Source: Deltaproteobacteria bacterium
Lineage (GTDB): Bacteria; Desulfobacterota; Desulfobulbia; Desulfobulbales; Desulfurivibrionaceae
DNA: 63,650 nt
Assembly (NCBI GenBank): GCA_013349295.1
Contig: DUZW01000019.1
Coordinates: 1-63,650, forward strand
Direction of reading: 5' to 3'
Numbering within the stretch: position 1 is the stretch's first letter; every line of letters starts with the position of its first letter. The position numbers and the translations under genes were made by a program. Shown piece after piece: positions 17,156 through 26,302 of this stretch. Under the pieces are notes generated by a model, which worked only from the letters and a program-made list of their open reading frames with translations, did no database searches and was not told the DNA's origin.

Positions 17156-18643
17156 ATGCCTTTTCGCCGCAACAAAAAAAACCGCGCCATCCTGCCGCTA
17201 CTCTGTCTGCTTGCCTTGGCCTTTTCCAGCTGCAGGCAAGACAATGCTCCGGAAAAGCCCGCCATTCAGGAAATTCCGTCCCGCCCGCCCGGCTGCCAGG
17301 GCTGCCACCCGGAGGTCCGTCTCGACCCCGGCCACGAGATCGCCTGCACCGGCTGCCACGGAGGAAATCCGGCAGGCGCAACGCAGGAGCAGGCCCATGC
17401 CGGGCTCATCACCCAGCCCGCCCATCCGGACCAGATGCAGAAGTCCTGCGGCACATGCCATGCCCTCCAGGTGACCCAGACCGCCGCTTCGCTGCATTTC
17501 ACCGCAAGAAACGAGATAAACCTTGTCCGGGCTGCCTTTGGCGCCCAAGCCCCCCTTGCTTCGCTTGCGGAAATCCCGGCCCACGCCCCAATCGCCTCCC
17601 CCCTCGACCTGGTCGATGACCTGCTGCGCCGCCGCTGCCTGCGTTGCCATGTGTACAGTGGTGGTGACGGCTATCCTGAAACGGTACGCGGCACCGGCTG
17701 CGCTGCCTGCCATCTGGCACACACCAACGGCAAAATGACCGGCCATGCCTTCCACAAATCCCCGACGGACAACCAGTGCCTGCACTGCCATTACGGCAAC
17801 TTCGTGGGCGGCGACTATTATGGCCGCTTTGAGCACGACTTCAATCTGGAGTACCGAACCCCCTACCGCACCGATGGCACTGAAGCCCGGCCTTATGGCA
17901 TCGAATTCCACCAGCTGGCCCCGGATATCCACCAGCAGAAAGGCATGGCCTGCATTGATTGCCACAGCGGAGCGGAACTCATGGGGAAACACGGCGGGAC
18001 TCAAGAAAAAGGCAAAAAGGTGACCTGTCTCAGCTGCCACGGCTGGCGTACCGGTCTGCCCATTGCCTTGAACAATCTGCATGTCGAGGCGGACCGACTG
18101 GTGCTCACCACCCGGCTGACCGGCAAGAAACACGTGGTGCCCCAGCCTGTCCATCCGGCCCACAGGCAGTACGAGAAAAAGGTGCATTGCACCGTGTGCC
18201 ACAGCCAGTGGTCCTTTAACGACCAAGGCACCCATCTGCTCCGAACCGAGCATCCCGATCATCCCGCCTGGTCTCGGCTCAGTGTGCAGGGCAGCCGCGA
18301 GGTGGAGGCCCAACTGGACAACCCCGCCCCGGAAGGTCTTTCCCAGCGGGACAAAATCACGGGAGTGCCAAGCCGAGGCCTTTGGCTCAAGGGCTATGAG
18401 CTGCGCCGCTGGGAAAGCCCCCTGATCGGCGTTGGTCCGGACGGCAGGCTCCATATCTTCCGGCCCATCCTGGATCTGCATCTCTCCATGGTTGACACAG
18501 ACAAAAAAGTTATCTTCGACAATCTGAGGGTGAAGCCTGCGCACCAGCGCTATCTCCCCTACACTCCGCACACCGTTGGCAAGGCCGGGGCGTTCTACAC
18601 CGAACGGCTAAAACCCAACCTCCCCATCGAGACGAAACCATGA
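17156..18643 (+). CDS. Nine-heme c-type cytochrome lipoprotein
   Basis: This 495-residue secreted protein has a lipoprotein signal (hydrophobic stretch then AFSSC, lipid-modified C26) and nine CxxCH heme motifs: CQGCH, CTGCH, CGTCH, CLRCH, CAACH, CLHCH, CIDCH, CLSCH and CTVCH. All fall in the first three quarters. The last 130 residues lack heme motifs and may form a separate domain. It probably sits on the inner or outer membrane facing the periplasm and carries electrons to or from periplasmic or external partners. The ATG at 17156 is chosen for the signal peptide; the Shine-Dalgarno is weak. It resembles multiheme lipoproteins of metal- or oxyanion-reducing bacteria, but the partner is unknown. 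Confidence 0.88.
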   Translation: MPFRRNKKNRAILPLLCLLALAFSSCRQDNAPEKPAIQEIPSRPPGCQGCHPEVRLDPGHEIACTGCHGGNPAGATQEQAHAGLITQPAHPDQMQKSCGTCHALQVTQTAASLHFTARNEINLVRAAFGAQAPLASLAEIPAHAPIASPLDLVDDLLRRRCLRCHVYSGGDGYPETVRGTGCAACHLAHTNGKMTGHAFHKSPTDNQCLHCHYGNFVGGDYYGRFEHDFNLEYRTPYRTDGTEARPYGIEFHQLAPDIHQQKGMACIDCHSGAELMGKHGGTQEKGKKVTCLSCHGWRTGLPIALNNLHVEADRLVLTTRLTGKKHVVPQPVHPAHRQYEKKVHCTVCHSQWSFNDQGTHLLRTEHPDHPAWSRLSVQGSREVEAQLDNPAPEGLSQRDKITGVPSRGLWLKGYELRRWESPLIGVGPDGRLHIFRPILDLHLSMVDTDKKVIFDNLRVKPAHQRYLPYTPHTVGKAGAFYTERLKPNLPIETKP

Positions 18644-19452
18644 TTTTTTTCAAACCTTCCTTACGAGTTTTCCGCCCTGCCATCCTGCTCCTGTGTGCCG
18701 CAGCCTTTTCCGGCTGCACGACAGTGCTTACCAGCACCCCGCCGGCACAGACTGCCCCCCCATCCAGGCCAGCGGCGGCCAAAGCGGGCCGCATCCCCGC
18801 AACGCAAAAGCCCTACCAGATTGACGGGAAGACCTACTATCCGCTGCCCTCGGCCGAGGGATACACCGAGACCGGCACGGCCTCCTGGTATGGCAACCCA
18901 TTCCACGGCCGCAAGACCTCAAACGGCGAAACCTACAACATGTACGACTGGACCGCGGCCCACAAAACCCTGCCCATGAACACCCGACTCCTGGTGGAAA
19001 ACCTTGGCAACGGCCGCTCCACCACGGTGCGGATCAATGACCGCGGCCCTTTCGTGGGAACCAGGATCATCGATCTCTCCTATAATGTTGCCAGGGATCT
19101 CGGCATCATAAAAGAAGGAACCGGCCAGGTCCGGATCACCGCCCTGGGCGAGGCGGAAACCGTCCAACTCGCCGACAACAAAACCGAAGCCCATTTCCTG
19201 CCCCACGAGGATTTCCAAAAGGGTGACTTTTATGTCCAGATCGGCGCCTTCACCGTCCAGGAGAATGCCGAGCGGCTGAAGAACAAGATGAATAAAGGAG
19301 GCAGGGAGACCGAGACCTTCCGCCATGAACGGGGCGATCAGATTTTCTACCGCGTCCAGGTCAAAGCCGGAAACACCCTGACCACGGCCAAGCAAATGGC
19401 TCAGACCATGGCCGGTTCCGGATTCCCCGAGGCATTTGTGGTGGCACGATAA
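18640..19452 (+). CDS. rlpA: RlpA-like septal lipoprotein with SPOR domain
   Basis: This 270-residue lipoprotein (lipobox AAFSGC, C26) has a proline-rich linker and a double-psi beta-barrel RlpA domain (GTASWYGNPFHGRKTSNGE, then VRINDRGPFV and IDLSYNVARDLGI). A C-terminal SPOR domain (FYVQIGAFTVQENAERLKNKM...) binds denuded peptidoglycan at septa. RlpA proteins are lytic transglycosylases in some bacteria. The catalytic-type Asp is present in INDRGPF. The ATG overlaps the cytochrome stop (ATGA), so the two are coupled. Confidence 0.93.
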   Translation: MIFFKPSLRVFRPAILLLCAAAFSGCTTVLTSTPPAQTAPPSRPAAAKAGRIPATQKPYQIDGKTYYPLPSAEGYTETGTASWYGNPFHGRKTSNGETYNMYDWTAAHKTLPMNTRLLVENLGNGRSTTVRINDRGPFVGTRIIDLSYNVARDLGIIKEGTGQVRITALGEAETVQLADNKTEAHFLPHEDFQKGDFYVQIGAFTVQENAERLKNKMNKGGRETETFRHERGDQIFYRVQVKAGNTLTTAKQMAQTMAGSGFPEAFVVAR

Positions 19453-19468
19453 AATCAAATACAATTTC

Positions 19469-19511
19469 TTGACAGCCGAAGGCCAATCGTTATATCCCAT
19501 ATAATTATGGG
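19469..19511 (+). promoter_or_regulatory. Hydrogenase operon promoter and dyad
   Basis: TTGACA (19469-19474) is followed at 15-16 bp by TTATAT/TATATC (19490-19496). Immediately after lies the inverted repeat CCCATA-TAAT-TATGGG (19496-19511), placed to act as an operator just downstream of the -10. Nothing in the window is an obvious regulator for it. Confidence 0.5.
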
Positions 19512-19565
19512 CAATTTTTCAAAACGAAACGCATGTCGTTCACCACTCTGCCAAGGAGGGCTGTC

Positions 19566-20603
19566 ATGATCTTCAAGGTCTTCAAAAAAGAGGAGCTCGC
19601 CCGCCTCCATGAGCTGCTGGCCGTTAACATTATTGTCGGCCCCGTCTCCAAAGGGAACGACCGTAACGGCAAGCCCCTCTACGATTTCGATGTGACCTAC
19701 GACTTCAACGAACTTGCCCTTGATTACACCCAGACGGTGCATTCGCCCAAACGCTTTGTCCTTCCCTACCATGAAACATTGTCCACCTTTTCCATAACCC
19801 GTGACGGGTGGAAAAAACATGTCGACCTCAATGTCTACCGGCCCCTGGTCTTCTTCGGCATGCATGCCTGCGATATCAATGCCCTGAACAAGCTGGACCT
19901 GGTCCTGGCGCAAAGCACCTATCCAAACCCTTATTATATGGGCAAACGAAAAAACCTCTTCATCATCGGGATGGGCTGTAACCCGGAGCCCCAATGTTTC
20001 TGCCGCTCCATGGGCACCGACTCCGTACTCCACGGCTTCGACCTGTTCCTCACCGATCTGGGAGGCAAATATTTTGCGGAAATCCTCTCCGCCACGGCTT
20101 TTGATCTGCTGACCCAGCTCACCTGCCAGGATCCGAGCGCCAAAGACCTCGCCCTCTACAAGCATGCAACCAAGGAAAAAAGCAAGCGCTACACCGCCAC
20201 CGTGGACACCTCGGATCTCACCAAGATCCTCGACCTTGAATTTGAGTCAACCGCCTGGGATGCCTGGGGCGAAAAATGTCTTTCCTGCGGAACCTGCGCC
20301 AACGTCTGCCCCACATGTTACTGCTATGGCGTCGATGAGCACGTCGACCCTGACCTGAAACACGCCAGCAAGATTAAATCCCTGCACTCGTGCAACCTCA
20401 TCGACTTTGCCAAGGTGGCCGGAGGCCACAACTTCCGCCCTACCAGCGCCAGTCGTCTGAAATACAGGTATTACCACAAACACCGCGGCTTCGTGGAAGC
20501 CTTTGAGGAGTCCCTCTGCGTTGGTTGCGGCCGCTGCGGGGCAGCCTGCCTTGCCGACATCACCCCCCCCGAGGTCATCGCCAGCGTCCGGGGCAAGGAG
20601 TAA
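19566..20603 (+). CDS. hydB: NiFe hydrogenase/sulfhydrogenase beta subunit (iron-sulfur)
   Basis: This 345-residue electron-transfer subunit belongs to the group 3b hydrogenase family (HydB). Two ferredoxin-like cysteine groups are visible near the C-terminus, CLSCGTCANVCPTCYCYG and CVGCGRCGAACLADITP; the N-terminal domain carries other Cys (GMGCNPEPQCFCRSMGTD). The frame is open upstream, but the ATG at 19566 has AAGGAGG just upstream and gives the normal length. It is the first gene of hydB-hydG-hydD-hydA, as in the archaeal sulfhydrogenase operons. Confidence 0.93.
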   Translation: MIFKVFKKEELARLHELLAVNIIVGPVSKGNDRNGKPLYDFDVTYDFNELALDYTQTVHSPKRFVLPYHETLSTFSITRDGWKKHVDLNVYRPLVFFGMHACDINALNKLDLVLAQSTYPNPYYMGKRKNLFIIGMGCNPEPQCFCRSMGTDSVLHGFDLFLTDLGGKYFAEILSATAFDLLTQLTCQDPSAKDLALYKHATKEKSKRYTATVDTSDLTKILDLEFESTAWDAWGEKCLSCGTCANVCPTCYCYGVDEHVDPDLKHASKIKSLHSCNLIDFAKVAGGHNFRPTSASRLKYRYYHKHRGFVEAFEESLCVGCGRCGAACLADITPPEVIASVRGKE

Positions 20604-20606
20604 GAC

Positions 20607-21512
20607 ATGCAGAACAAACTCAATTTCATCGACATTCTCGACCAGACCTCAGGCGCGCGCGGCGGCAAGGAAGACCCGGGCAGTTTCGAGTATACCCTGT
20701 CGGCCGAGATCACCAGCATCTACCCGCTCACCGCCACCGAAAAGCTCTACCAGATCCAGATCATCGATCCCGACCAGCGGAAGCGCTTTTCCTTCCGGCC
20801 AGGTCAGTTCGTCATGCTGGAGCTGCCGGGAATCGGCGAAGCGCCCTTCTCCATTTCCTCTTCCCCCATACGGCATGGCGATATTGAACTGTGCATCCGG
20901 GCAGTGGGCAATCTCACCAATTTTCTGGCCCGAGTGGAGCGAGGCACCAGGGTGGGGATAAGCGGTCCGTTCGGCACCCATTTCCCTCTGGAAAAAATGC
21001 AGGGGCAAGACATCCTGCTCATCGGCGGGGGATTGGGCATCGTGCCCCTGCGCTCTCCCCTTTTAGCCGTGCTGGAAAACCGGAGCAGATACGGACGGGT
21101 GGACATCATGTACGGCGCCAAGACCCCGGCGGAACTGCTCTTCACCTACCAGTACGAAGAATGGCGCCGTTTCGACATCGAACTCGGCATCACCGTGGAT
21201 CAAGCGGACAAGAGCTGGCACGGCCGCACCGGCCTGATCACCGAACTGTTGCAGGAACGGATCAGCCAGACACCAAACCTGCGGGAGAACACCTATGCCA
21301 TCGTCTGCGGGCCTCCGGTCATGTTCCATTTCGTTTGCAAGATGCTGACCGAGGCTGGACTGCCCATGCAGAAGATGTTCGTTTCCCTGGAACGCCGCAT
21401 GCATTGCGGTCGGGGGAAATGCTGCCGCTGCAACATCGGTTCGACCTACACCTGCCTGGACGGCCCGGTCTTTGACTACTGGTCGGTGATGAACCTCAAG
21501 GAGGCGATCTGA
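20607..21512 (+). CDS. hydG: NiFe hydrogenase/sulfhydrogenase gamma subunit (FAD/NAD(P))
   Basis: This 301-residue diaphorase subunit belongs to the ferredoxin-NADP reductase family. The FAD motif is APFSISSSP, the nucleotide part begins LLIGGGLGIVPLRS, and a C-terminal [2Fe-2S] site is CGRGKCCRCN with a later C. It transfers electrons between the hydrogenase and NAD(P)H and sits 3 nt after hydB. Confidence 0.94.
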   Translation: MQNKLNFIDILDQTSGARGGKEDPGSFEYTLSAEITSIYPLTATEKLYQIQIIDPDQRKRFSFRPGQFVMLELPGIGEAPFSISSSPIRHGDIELCIRAVGNLTNFLARVERGTRVGISGPFGTHFPLEKMQGQDILLIGGGLGIVPLRSPLLAVLENRSRYGRVDIMYGAKTPAELLFTYQYEEWRRFDIELGITVDQADKSWHGRTGLITELLQERISQTPNLRENTYAIVCGPPVMFHFVCKMLTEAGLPMQKMFVSLERRMHCGRGKCCRCNIGSTYTCLDGPVFDYWSVMNLKEAI

Positions 21513-21513
21513 C

Positions 21514-22332
21514 ATGAGCGGACAACTCTCATACCTTGGCGTCCCCCTTACCCGGCCCAAAGTCGGATTCTTTGAACTCAGCTCCTGCGAAGGCTGCCAG
21601 TTGCAGCTCCTGAACAACGAAGCCACCCTTCTGGACTTTCTCAATCTGGTGGAGATCGTCAATTTCCGCGAAGGAATGAGCGAGCGCTCCGACACCTATG
21701 ACATCGCCTTTGTCGAAGGCAGCGTCACCCGGCAGGATGAAATTACCCGTCTCACCGAGATCCGTAAAAATGCAAAAATCCTGGTGGCCCTTGGCTCCTG
21801 CGCCTGCTTTGGCGGGGTCAACCAGCTGAAAAACCGCTTCCGCGATCTGGAGTGGGTCAAAAAAGAGGTGTACGGCGACTTTCCCATCGACACCATGGAG
21901 GTTCATCCTCTCGCGGATTTTGTCCAAGTGGACCTCTCGATCTTCGGTTGCCCGATAAAAAAAGAAGAGGTCGAGAGAATCGTCACCGATCTGGTGTTGG
22001 GCAAGGCGGTGCACCATCCTGAATATCCGGTGTGCGTGGAGTGCAAGGCCAATCAGAACATCTGCCTGTTCGAGCTCGGCGAACCCTGTCTCGGTCCTGT
22101 CACCCGAGCCGGCTGCGATGCCTGGTGCACCAGTAACCGCAGGGGCTGCTGGGGGTGCCGTGGTCCGGCGGAAGCGGCAAACCTCAAGCAGCTGGAAGAG
22201 ATCATGCACACTTATGGCTTTAACAAGGAGGCGGTCATCGACCGCTTGGAATGTTTTGGCGGATTCGCCTCTTACGCCCACACAACCCTTCCCCAAAACA
22301 AAAAGACCCCGATCAAGAGGAAAAAATCATGA
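21514..22332 (+). CDS. hydD: NiFe hydrogenase small (delta) subunit
   Basis: This 272-residue subunit carries the proximal and two further Fe-S clusters. Visible motifs are SSCEGCQLQLLNN, GSCACFGGVNQ, and the C-terminal cluster ligands CVECKANQNICLFELGEPC...CDAWCTSNRRGCWGCRG. There is no Tat signal, consistent with a cytoplasmic enzyme. It starts 1 nt after hydG and overlaps hydA by 4 nt (ATGA). Confidence 0.95.
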   Translation: MSGQLSYLGVPLTRPKVGFFELSSCEGCQLQLLNNEATLLDFLNLVEIVNFREGMSERSDTYDIAFVEGSVTRQDEITRLTEIRKNAKILVALGSCACFGGVNQLKNRFRDLEWVKKEVYGDFPIDTMEVHPLADFVQVDLSIFGCPIKKEEVERIVTDLVLGKAVHHPEYPVCVECKANQNICLFELGEPCLGPVTRAGCDAWCTSNRRGCWGCRGPAEAANLKQLEEIMHTYGFNKEAVIDRLECFGGFASYAHTTLPQNKKTPIKRKKS

Positions 22333-23603
22333 AGCTCTCCTGCGAGGTCAATGTCCACCACCTGACCAGGGTGGAAGGCCACGGCAACATCAAAATCAGC
22401 ATCAAAAACGGGGTGGTCAAAAAGGCGCAATGGGAGGTCGTTGAAACCCCCCGCTTTTTCGAAGCCATGCTGGTGGGCAAGCACTGGGAGAACGCGCCCT
22501 ATATCAGCGGACGGATCTGCGGGATCTGCTCCATCGGCCACACCCTGGCCAGCATCCGGGCCGTGGAAAACGCCTTCGGCATCACCCCCTCACCCCAGAC
22601 CGCTGCCCTCAGGCTCCTGCTCAAACACATGGAAACCCTGCAAAGCCATATCCTGCATCTCTATTTTCTGGCCGCCCCGGATTTTCTCGGCACAGGCAGC
22701 GTACTTCCCTTGGCCAAAACCCATCCGGAGGTGGTACAGCGAGCCCTGCGCCTCAAACTGCTGGCCAACGATGCCTGCGACATTATCGGCGGCAGACGGT
22801 TGCACCCGACCCGGACCGTGGTGGGCGGCTTCACCATGCTGCCGGAAAAAGGCCAGCTGGAAAAAATCCGCCAGCGGCTGATGGCCTCGGTCCCCGACCT
22901 GCTGGCTTCGGCGGAATTGTTTAAAACCTTTACCATTCCTGATTTCAGCCGGGAAACGGAATTTGTCTCCCTCAAGGGCGACACCCGCTACCCCTTTATC
23001 GGCGGAGGACTTGTGTCAACAGACGGGGTGCTCAAAAAGGAACATGAATACCGGGCCATGACCAATGAATACTGCGCAGAGGGATTCACCTCCAAGCTGA
23101 GCAAACTCTCGCGCGCCTCCTTCGCCGTCGGCGCCCTGGCCCGCCTGAACAACAACTTTCCGCAGCTCCACCCCGCCGCCAGAGAGATATCCGAATCCCT
23201 GGGCCTTATCCCGACAAACCATAACCCTTACATGGCCAATGTAGCCCAGCTGGTGGAATGCGTTCATGTGGTGCTCGATTCCCTGCGGCTCATCGACACC
23301 CTGCTTGGCAGCCCTTGGCAGGAACCACGCCAACCGGTCCACGCAAAAAAAGGGGAAGGCGTCGGCGCGGTGGAGGTTCCCCGAGGCATCCTCTATCATT
23401 ATTACAAATTCGACAAAAACGGCAAGGTCAGCAAGGCGGATTGCGTTATCCCCACCAGCCAGAACCACGCCAACATCCTGCACGACATCGAGGCGCTGGC
23501 TGGCCAGTATGCCAAAACCGGAAAAAAAGACCGGGAAATCGAGCTATTGGCCGAGATGCTGGTGCGCGCTTACGACCCCTGTATCTCCTGCTCGGTGCAC
23601 TAA
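22329..23603 (+). CDS. hydA: NiFe hydrogenase large (alpha) subunit, no C-terminal extension
   Basis: This 424-residue catalytic subunit holds the NiFe(CN)2CO site. The N-terminal pair of cysteines lies in RICGICSIGH and the C-terminal pair in DPCISCSVH. All four ligands are Cys, so it is not a NiFeSe enzyme. The protein ends directly at the His after the last Cys pair, so it lacks the short tail that a maturation protease removes in most relatives. The ATG at 22329 overlaps hydD (ATGA); the frame upstream is not used. Subunit composition suggests group 3b, an NADP-linked bidirectional enzyme. Confidence 0.95.
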   Translation: MKLSCEVNVHHLTRVEGHGNIKISIKNGVVKKAQWEVVETPRFFEAMLVGKHWENAPYISGRICGICSIGHTLASIRAVENAFGITPSPQTAALRLLLKHMETLQSHILHLYFLAAPDFLGTGSVLPLAKTHPEVVQRALRLKLLANDACDIIGGRRLHPTRTVVGGFTMLPEKGQLEKIRQRLMASVPDLLASAELFKTFTIPDFSRETEFVSLKGDTRYPFIGGGLVSTDGVLKKEHEYRAMTNEYCAEGFTSKLSKLSRASFAVGALARLNNNFPQLHPAAREISESLGLIPTNHNPYMANVAQLVECVHVVLDSLRLIDTLLGSPWQEPRQPVHAKKGEGVGAVEVPRGILYHYYKFDKNGKVSKADCVIPTSQNHANILHDIEALAGQYAKTGKKDREIELLAEMLVRAYDPCISCSVH

Positions 23604-23728
23604 CCCTCCCTATTTTCCATAACGCCCTGGCCCCAGCGCAAAACAACGGCGAGCCACGCGCAAAAAAATAATTCAAAATTTCCCGCGACAGGGTATGATA
23701 TCCAGTATTTTATAGGGGAATTATACGC

Positions 23729-24394
23729 ATGCCATCTGACAACGCTGCAAACACCAACGACCAGAATCGCCGGGAAAATTTCCGAATTGATGATCTGCTG
23801 GCAACATCGGTGCAAAAAATCGAAAACGGCGTCCTGCCCGTACCCAGGATTATTCCCGTTTCCCTCTCCGAATCAGGCCGGCTCGGCGCAAGCCTGAGAC
23901 CTCTGCCCCATGAAATCGACCCATGTTTTGCCCTGATGCTGCTTGAGGCCAACGCCAAGCTTGATCTATTGTTTGATTTCTACAAGCTGCCACGCTTCAA
24001 CGAGGAGAAAAATCTCCGTCCCTCAATGACCCAGCTGCTCCTTTTGATCAACACCAAGCTGGACTCCATCCTTGATTCTCATCTTATTGCCAGACAAGAA
24101 GAAACAACAAGGGTTGAAGAGGTAAGCCTGAGCGCCAGCGGAATCAAGCTTACGGCCACTGAGACCTTTGCTGCCGGGGATCTAGTTGAAGTCCACATGC
24201 TCCTCTCCTCGGACCAACCCTCCTGGGTCGTCGTCGGTGGGCAGGTTGCACGGGCAAACCCGCTCCCGGAGGGCGGCTGCCTGGTGGCCATCCAGTTTAC
24301 CGCGACCAACGGGGCCATCCAGGACGCCATTGCCACCTATGCGCTTCGGAAACAAAAAGAACAACTCATCAGTCAGCGCTGGCTTGAGCCCTGA
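23729..24394 (+). CDS. PilZ-like domain protein upstream of motAB
   Basis: A 221-residue cytoplasmic protein. Residues about 14-110 start RRENFRIDDLL and are mostly helical. The C-terminal half (VEEVSLSASGIKLTA, then DLVEVHMLL and GQVARANPLPEGGCLVAIQFT) follows the PilZ beta-barrel pattern. The (D/N)xSxxG motif reads SLSASG, so c-di-GMP binding is uncertain. It precedes motA and motB on the same strand, with 84 nt between, which suggests a role in flagellar control. Confidence 0.65.
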   Translation: MPSDNAANTNDQNRRENFRIDDLLATSVQKIENGVLPVPRIIPVSLSESGRLGASLRPLPHEIDPCFALMLLEANAKLDLLFDFYKLPRFNEEKNLRPSMTQLLLLINTKLDSILDSHLIARQEETTRVEEVSLSASGIKLTATETFAAGDLVEVHMLLSSDQPSWVVVGGQVARANPLPEGGCLVAIQFTATNGAIQDAIATYALRKQKEQLISQRWLEP

Positions 24395-24478
24395 TCTTTC
24401 CGGTTTCAGCGGAATAATTTCCGCGCCGGCTGTACAACATCAATACATTATGTATTTCATGGGGAAACAAATACCAAC

Positions 24479-25345
24479 ATGCTCACAATCATCGGCATAG
24501 CAATTGTTTTAGGATCAGTCATCATCGGCTACGCCATGGGGAAAGGCAATTTCCACATCCTGTTCCAGCCGGCGGAGGTAATCATCATCTTCGGCGCCGC
24601 CATCGGCGGCCTGATCATTTCCTCGCCGGCAAAGTCGCTGAAGGTCATTATCTCACACCTTGGCAGTATTTTTTCCGAATCCCACCTGAACAAGGCCCAT
24701 TATCTGGAACTGCTGCTGCTCATGAACGCCGTATTTTTCAAGATCAAGAAGGAAGGCCTGGTCGCCATCGAGTCCGATATCGAAAACCATGCACAAAGCC
24801 CCCTGTTTCAAAAATATGGCAACATCATGAAGGACCACGAGGCGGCGGACTTCATCTGCGACACGGTCCGAACCATGCTCAGCGCCAATTACCCCGCTTA
24901 CGAGCTGGACAACCTCATGGAGATCGACCTGGAAGCCAACCAGCATGAGCGGATGCTCCCGGCCCACAGCATCACCAAGATAGGTGATGCCCTGCCTGGC
25001 CTGGGTATTGTCGCGGCGGTTTTGGGCATTGTTATCACCATGGGATACATCAACGAGTCGGCCGAGGTTCTGGGCCATCATATCGGCGCGGCCTTGGTCG
25101 GAACATTTTTCGGCGTACTTGCCTGTTACGGCTTTGTGGGTCCCATGGGAACCAAGCTTGAGCACCACGCCCATGAACGCGAAACCTATCTGCGGGTAAT
25201 CAAAACCTCCCTGCTCGCCGCCTATTCCACCAGCTTCATGGTGCAGTTCGCCGTTGAAGCAGGCCGCCGCGCCATCCCTGGAGACGATCGTCCCTCTTTT
25301 GCCGAGGTTGAGGAGGCCATCAAGAAATGGAAGACAAAAACATAA
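24479..25345 (+). CDS. motA: Flagellar motor stator protein MotA
   Basis: This 288-residue stator protein of the proton-driven flagellar motor has four predicted helices; the last pair begins PGLGIVAAVLGIVITMGYI. The cytoplasmic loop carries charged residues for FliG contact. The first residues MLTIIGIAIVLGSVIIGYAMGKG are typical MotA. It overlaps motB by 19 nt. No flagellar structural genes lie nearby. Confidence 0.96.
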   Translation: MLTIIGIAIVLGSVIIGYAMGKGNFHILFQPAEVIIIFGAAIGGLIISSPAKSLKVIISHLGSIFSESHLNKAHYLELLLLMNAVFFKIKKEGLVAIESDIENHAQSPLFQKYGNIMKDHEAADFICDTVRTMLSANYPAYELDNLMEIDLEANQHERMLPAHSITKIGDALPGLGIVAAVLGIVITMGYINESAEVLGHHIGAALVGTFFGVLACYGFVGPMGTKLEHHAHERETYLRVIKTSLLAAYSTSFMVQFAVEAGRRAIPGDDRPSFAEVEEAIKKWKTKT

Positions 25346-26217
25346 TCATAAAAAAGATCAAGAAGGTCCAGGCCGGCGGCCACGGCGGCAGCTGGAAGGT
25401 TGCCTTTGCCGACTTCATGACGGGGATGATGGCGTTCTTTCTCCTCATGTGGCTGGTGAACATGACCCCCCAAAAAAAGAAAGAAGAGCTTGCCCGACAT
25501 TTTAAGGAATACAGCCTCTTTTCCGAGGGCGGCTCTGGCAGCGGTGCAGAGATTATCGCCAAGGAGCAAGTCGCCTCCGAGGCCCAAATCACCGTTACCC
25601 AAGCCCCGGCTGCCACCGGAGAGGATGAGGGCGAGGCAAGCACCGCCGGTCTGGAACAATTCAAAAACAAGCTCCAGCAGGAGATCGAGGAGCGGCTTGC
25701 CGATCTCAAGGATCAGGTACGTATCGAGGTCTTTGAAGGCGGGGTCAAGGTGGACATCATGGACAAGGAGGGGAACCCCATGTTTCCCTTGGGCAGCACG
25801 GCGTTGACCGAAAGCGGCCAGAAAATTCTCAAGGTGCTCTGCGACAACATTAAGAGCACCTCAAGCCGCATAGAAATCGAAGGCCATACCGATGCGGTCA
25901 GTTATGCGAGCAAGGAATTCGGCAACTGGGAACTTTCCACGGCTAGGGCCTCCGCCGCCCGTGTCGAGGTGGAAAAAAACGGCATTCCCTCCACTCGCCT
26001 GCGACGGGTCTCCGGCTATGCGGCCACGGAACCGATCATCAAGGAAAACCCCTTTGACCCCCGCAACCGGAGAATAAGCCTGCGCCTCTACCCGGAAAAA
26101 AAGAGCAAGGGTCCAACGCAGACTCAGCCCCAGAATCAGCCGCAACCTGAGCCGCAGACCCCGACTCAGATTACCCCCCAGACCACGCCCCAGGTTCACC
26201 CGGAACGGATGAAGTAA
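25327..26217 (+). CDS. motB: Flagellar motor stator protein MotB
   Basis: This 296-residue protein has a short cytoplasmic N-terminus, one helix with the critical Asp (FADFMTGMMAFFLLMWLVNM), a periplasmic linker, and an OmpA-type peptidoglycan-binding domain (IEIEGHTDA and NWELSTARA, then GYAATEPI). The last 35 residues are Pro/Gln/Thr-rich with PQ and TPQ repeats, unlike typical MotB, and are probably disordered. It works with MotA in the proton channel. Confidence 0.95.
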   Translation: MEDKNIIIKKIKKVQAGGHGGSWKVAFADFMTGMMAFFLLMWLVNMTPQKKKEELARHFKEYSLFSEGGSGSGAEIIAKEQVASEAQITVTQAPAATGEDEGEASTAGLEQFKNKLQQEIEERLADLKDQVRIEVFEGGVKVDIMDKEGNPMFPLGSTALTESGQKILKVLCDNIKSTSSRIEIEGHTDAVSYASKEFGNWELSTARASAARVEVEKNGIPSTRLRRVSGYAATEPIIKENPFDPRNRRISLRLYPEKKSKGPTQTQPQNQPQPEPQTPTQITPQTTPQVHPERMK

Positions 26218-26234
26218 TCGCGGCAAAAATCTCC

Positions 26235-26279
26235 CCCGGCAAACCGATCAATAGATCCATCATTCTCCTGTTTGCCGGG
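26235..26279. terminator. Possible bidirectional hairpin between motB and hgcB
   Basis: CCCGGCAAAC (26235-26244) and its exact complement GTTTGCCGGG (26270-26279) form a 10 bp stem with a 25 nt loop in the 85 bp between convergent genes. No long U-tract follows, so terminator function is inferred from its position. Confidence 0.45.
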
Positions 26280-26302
26280 AAACACCATTGGCAACAGAAG
26301 CC

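Noticed and set aside
22329-23603. NiFeSe-type selenocysteine in the hydrogenase large subunit
   Set aside because: All four metal ligands read as Cys (RICGIC and DPCISC); no UGA lies in the frame.
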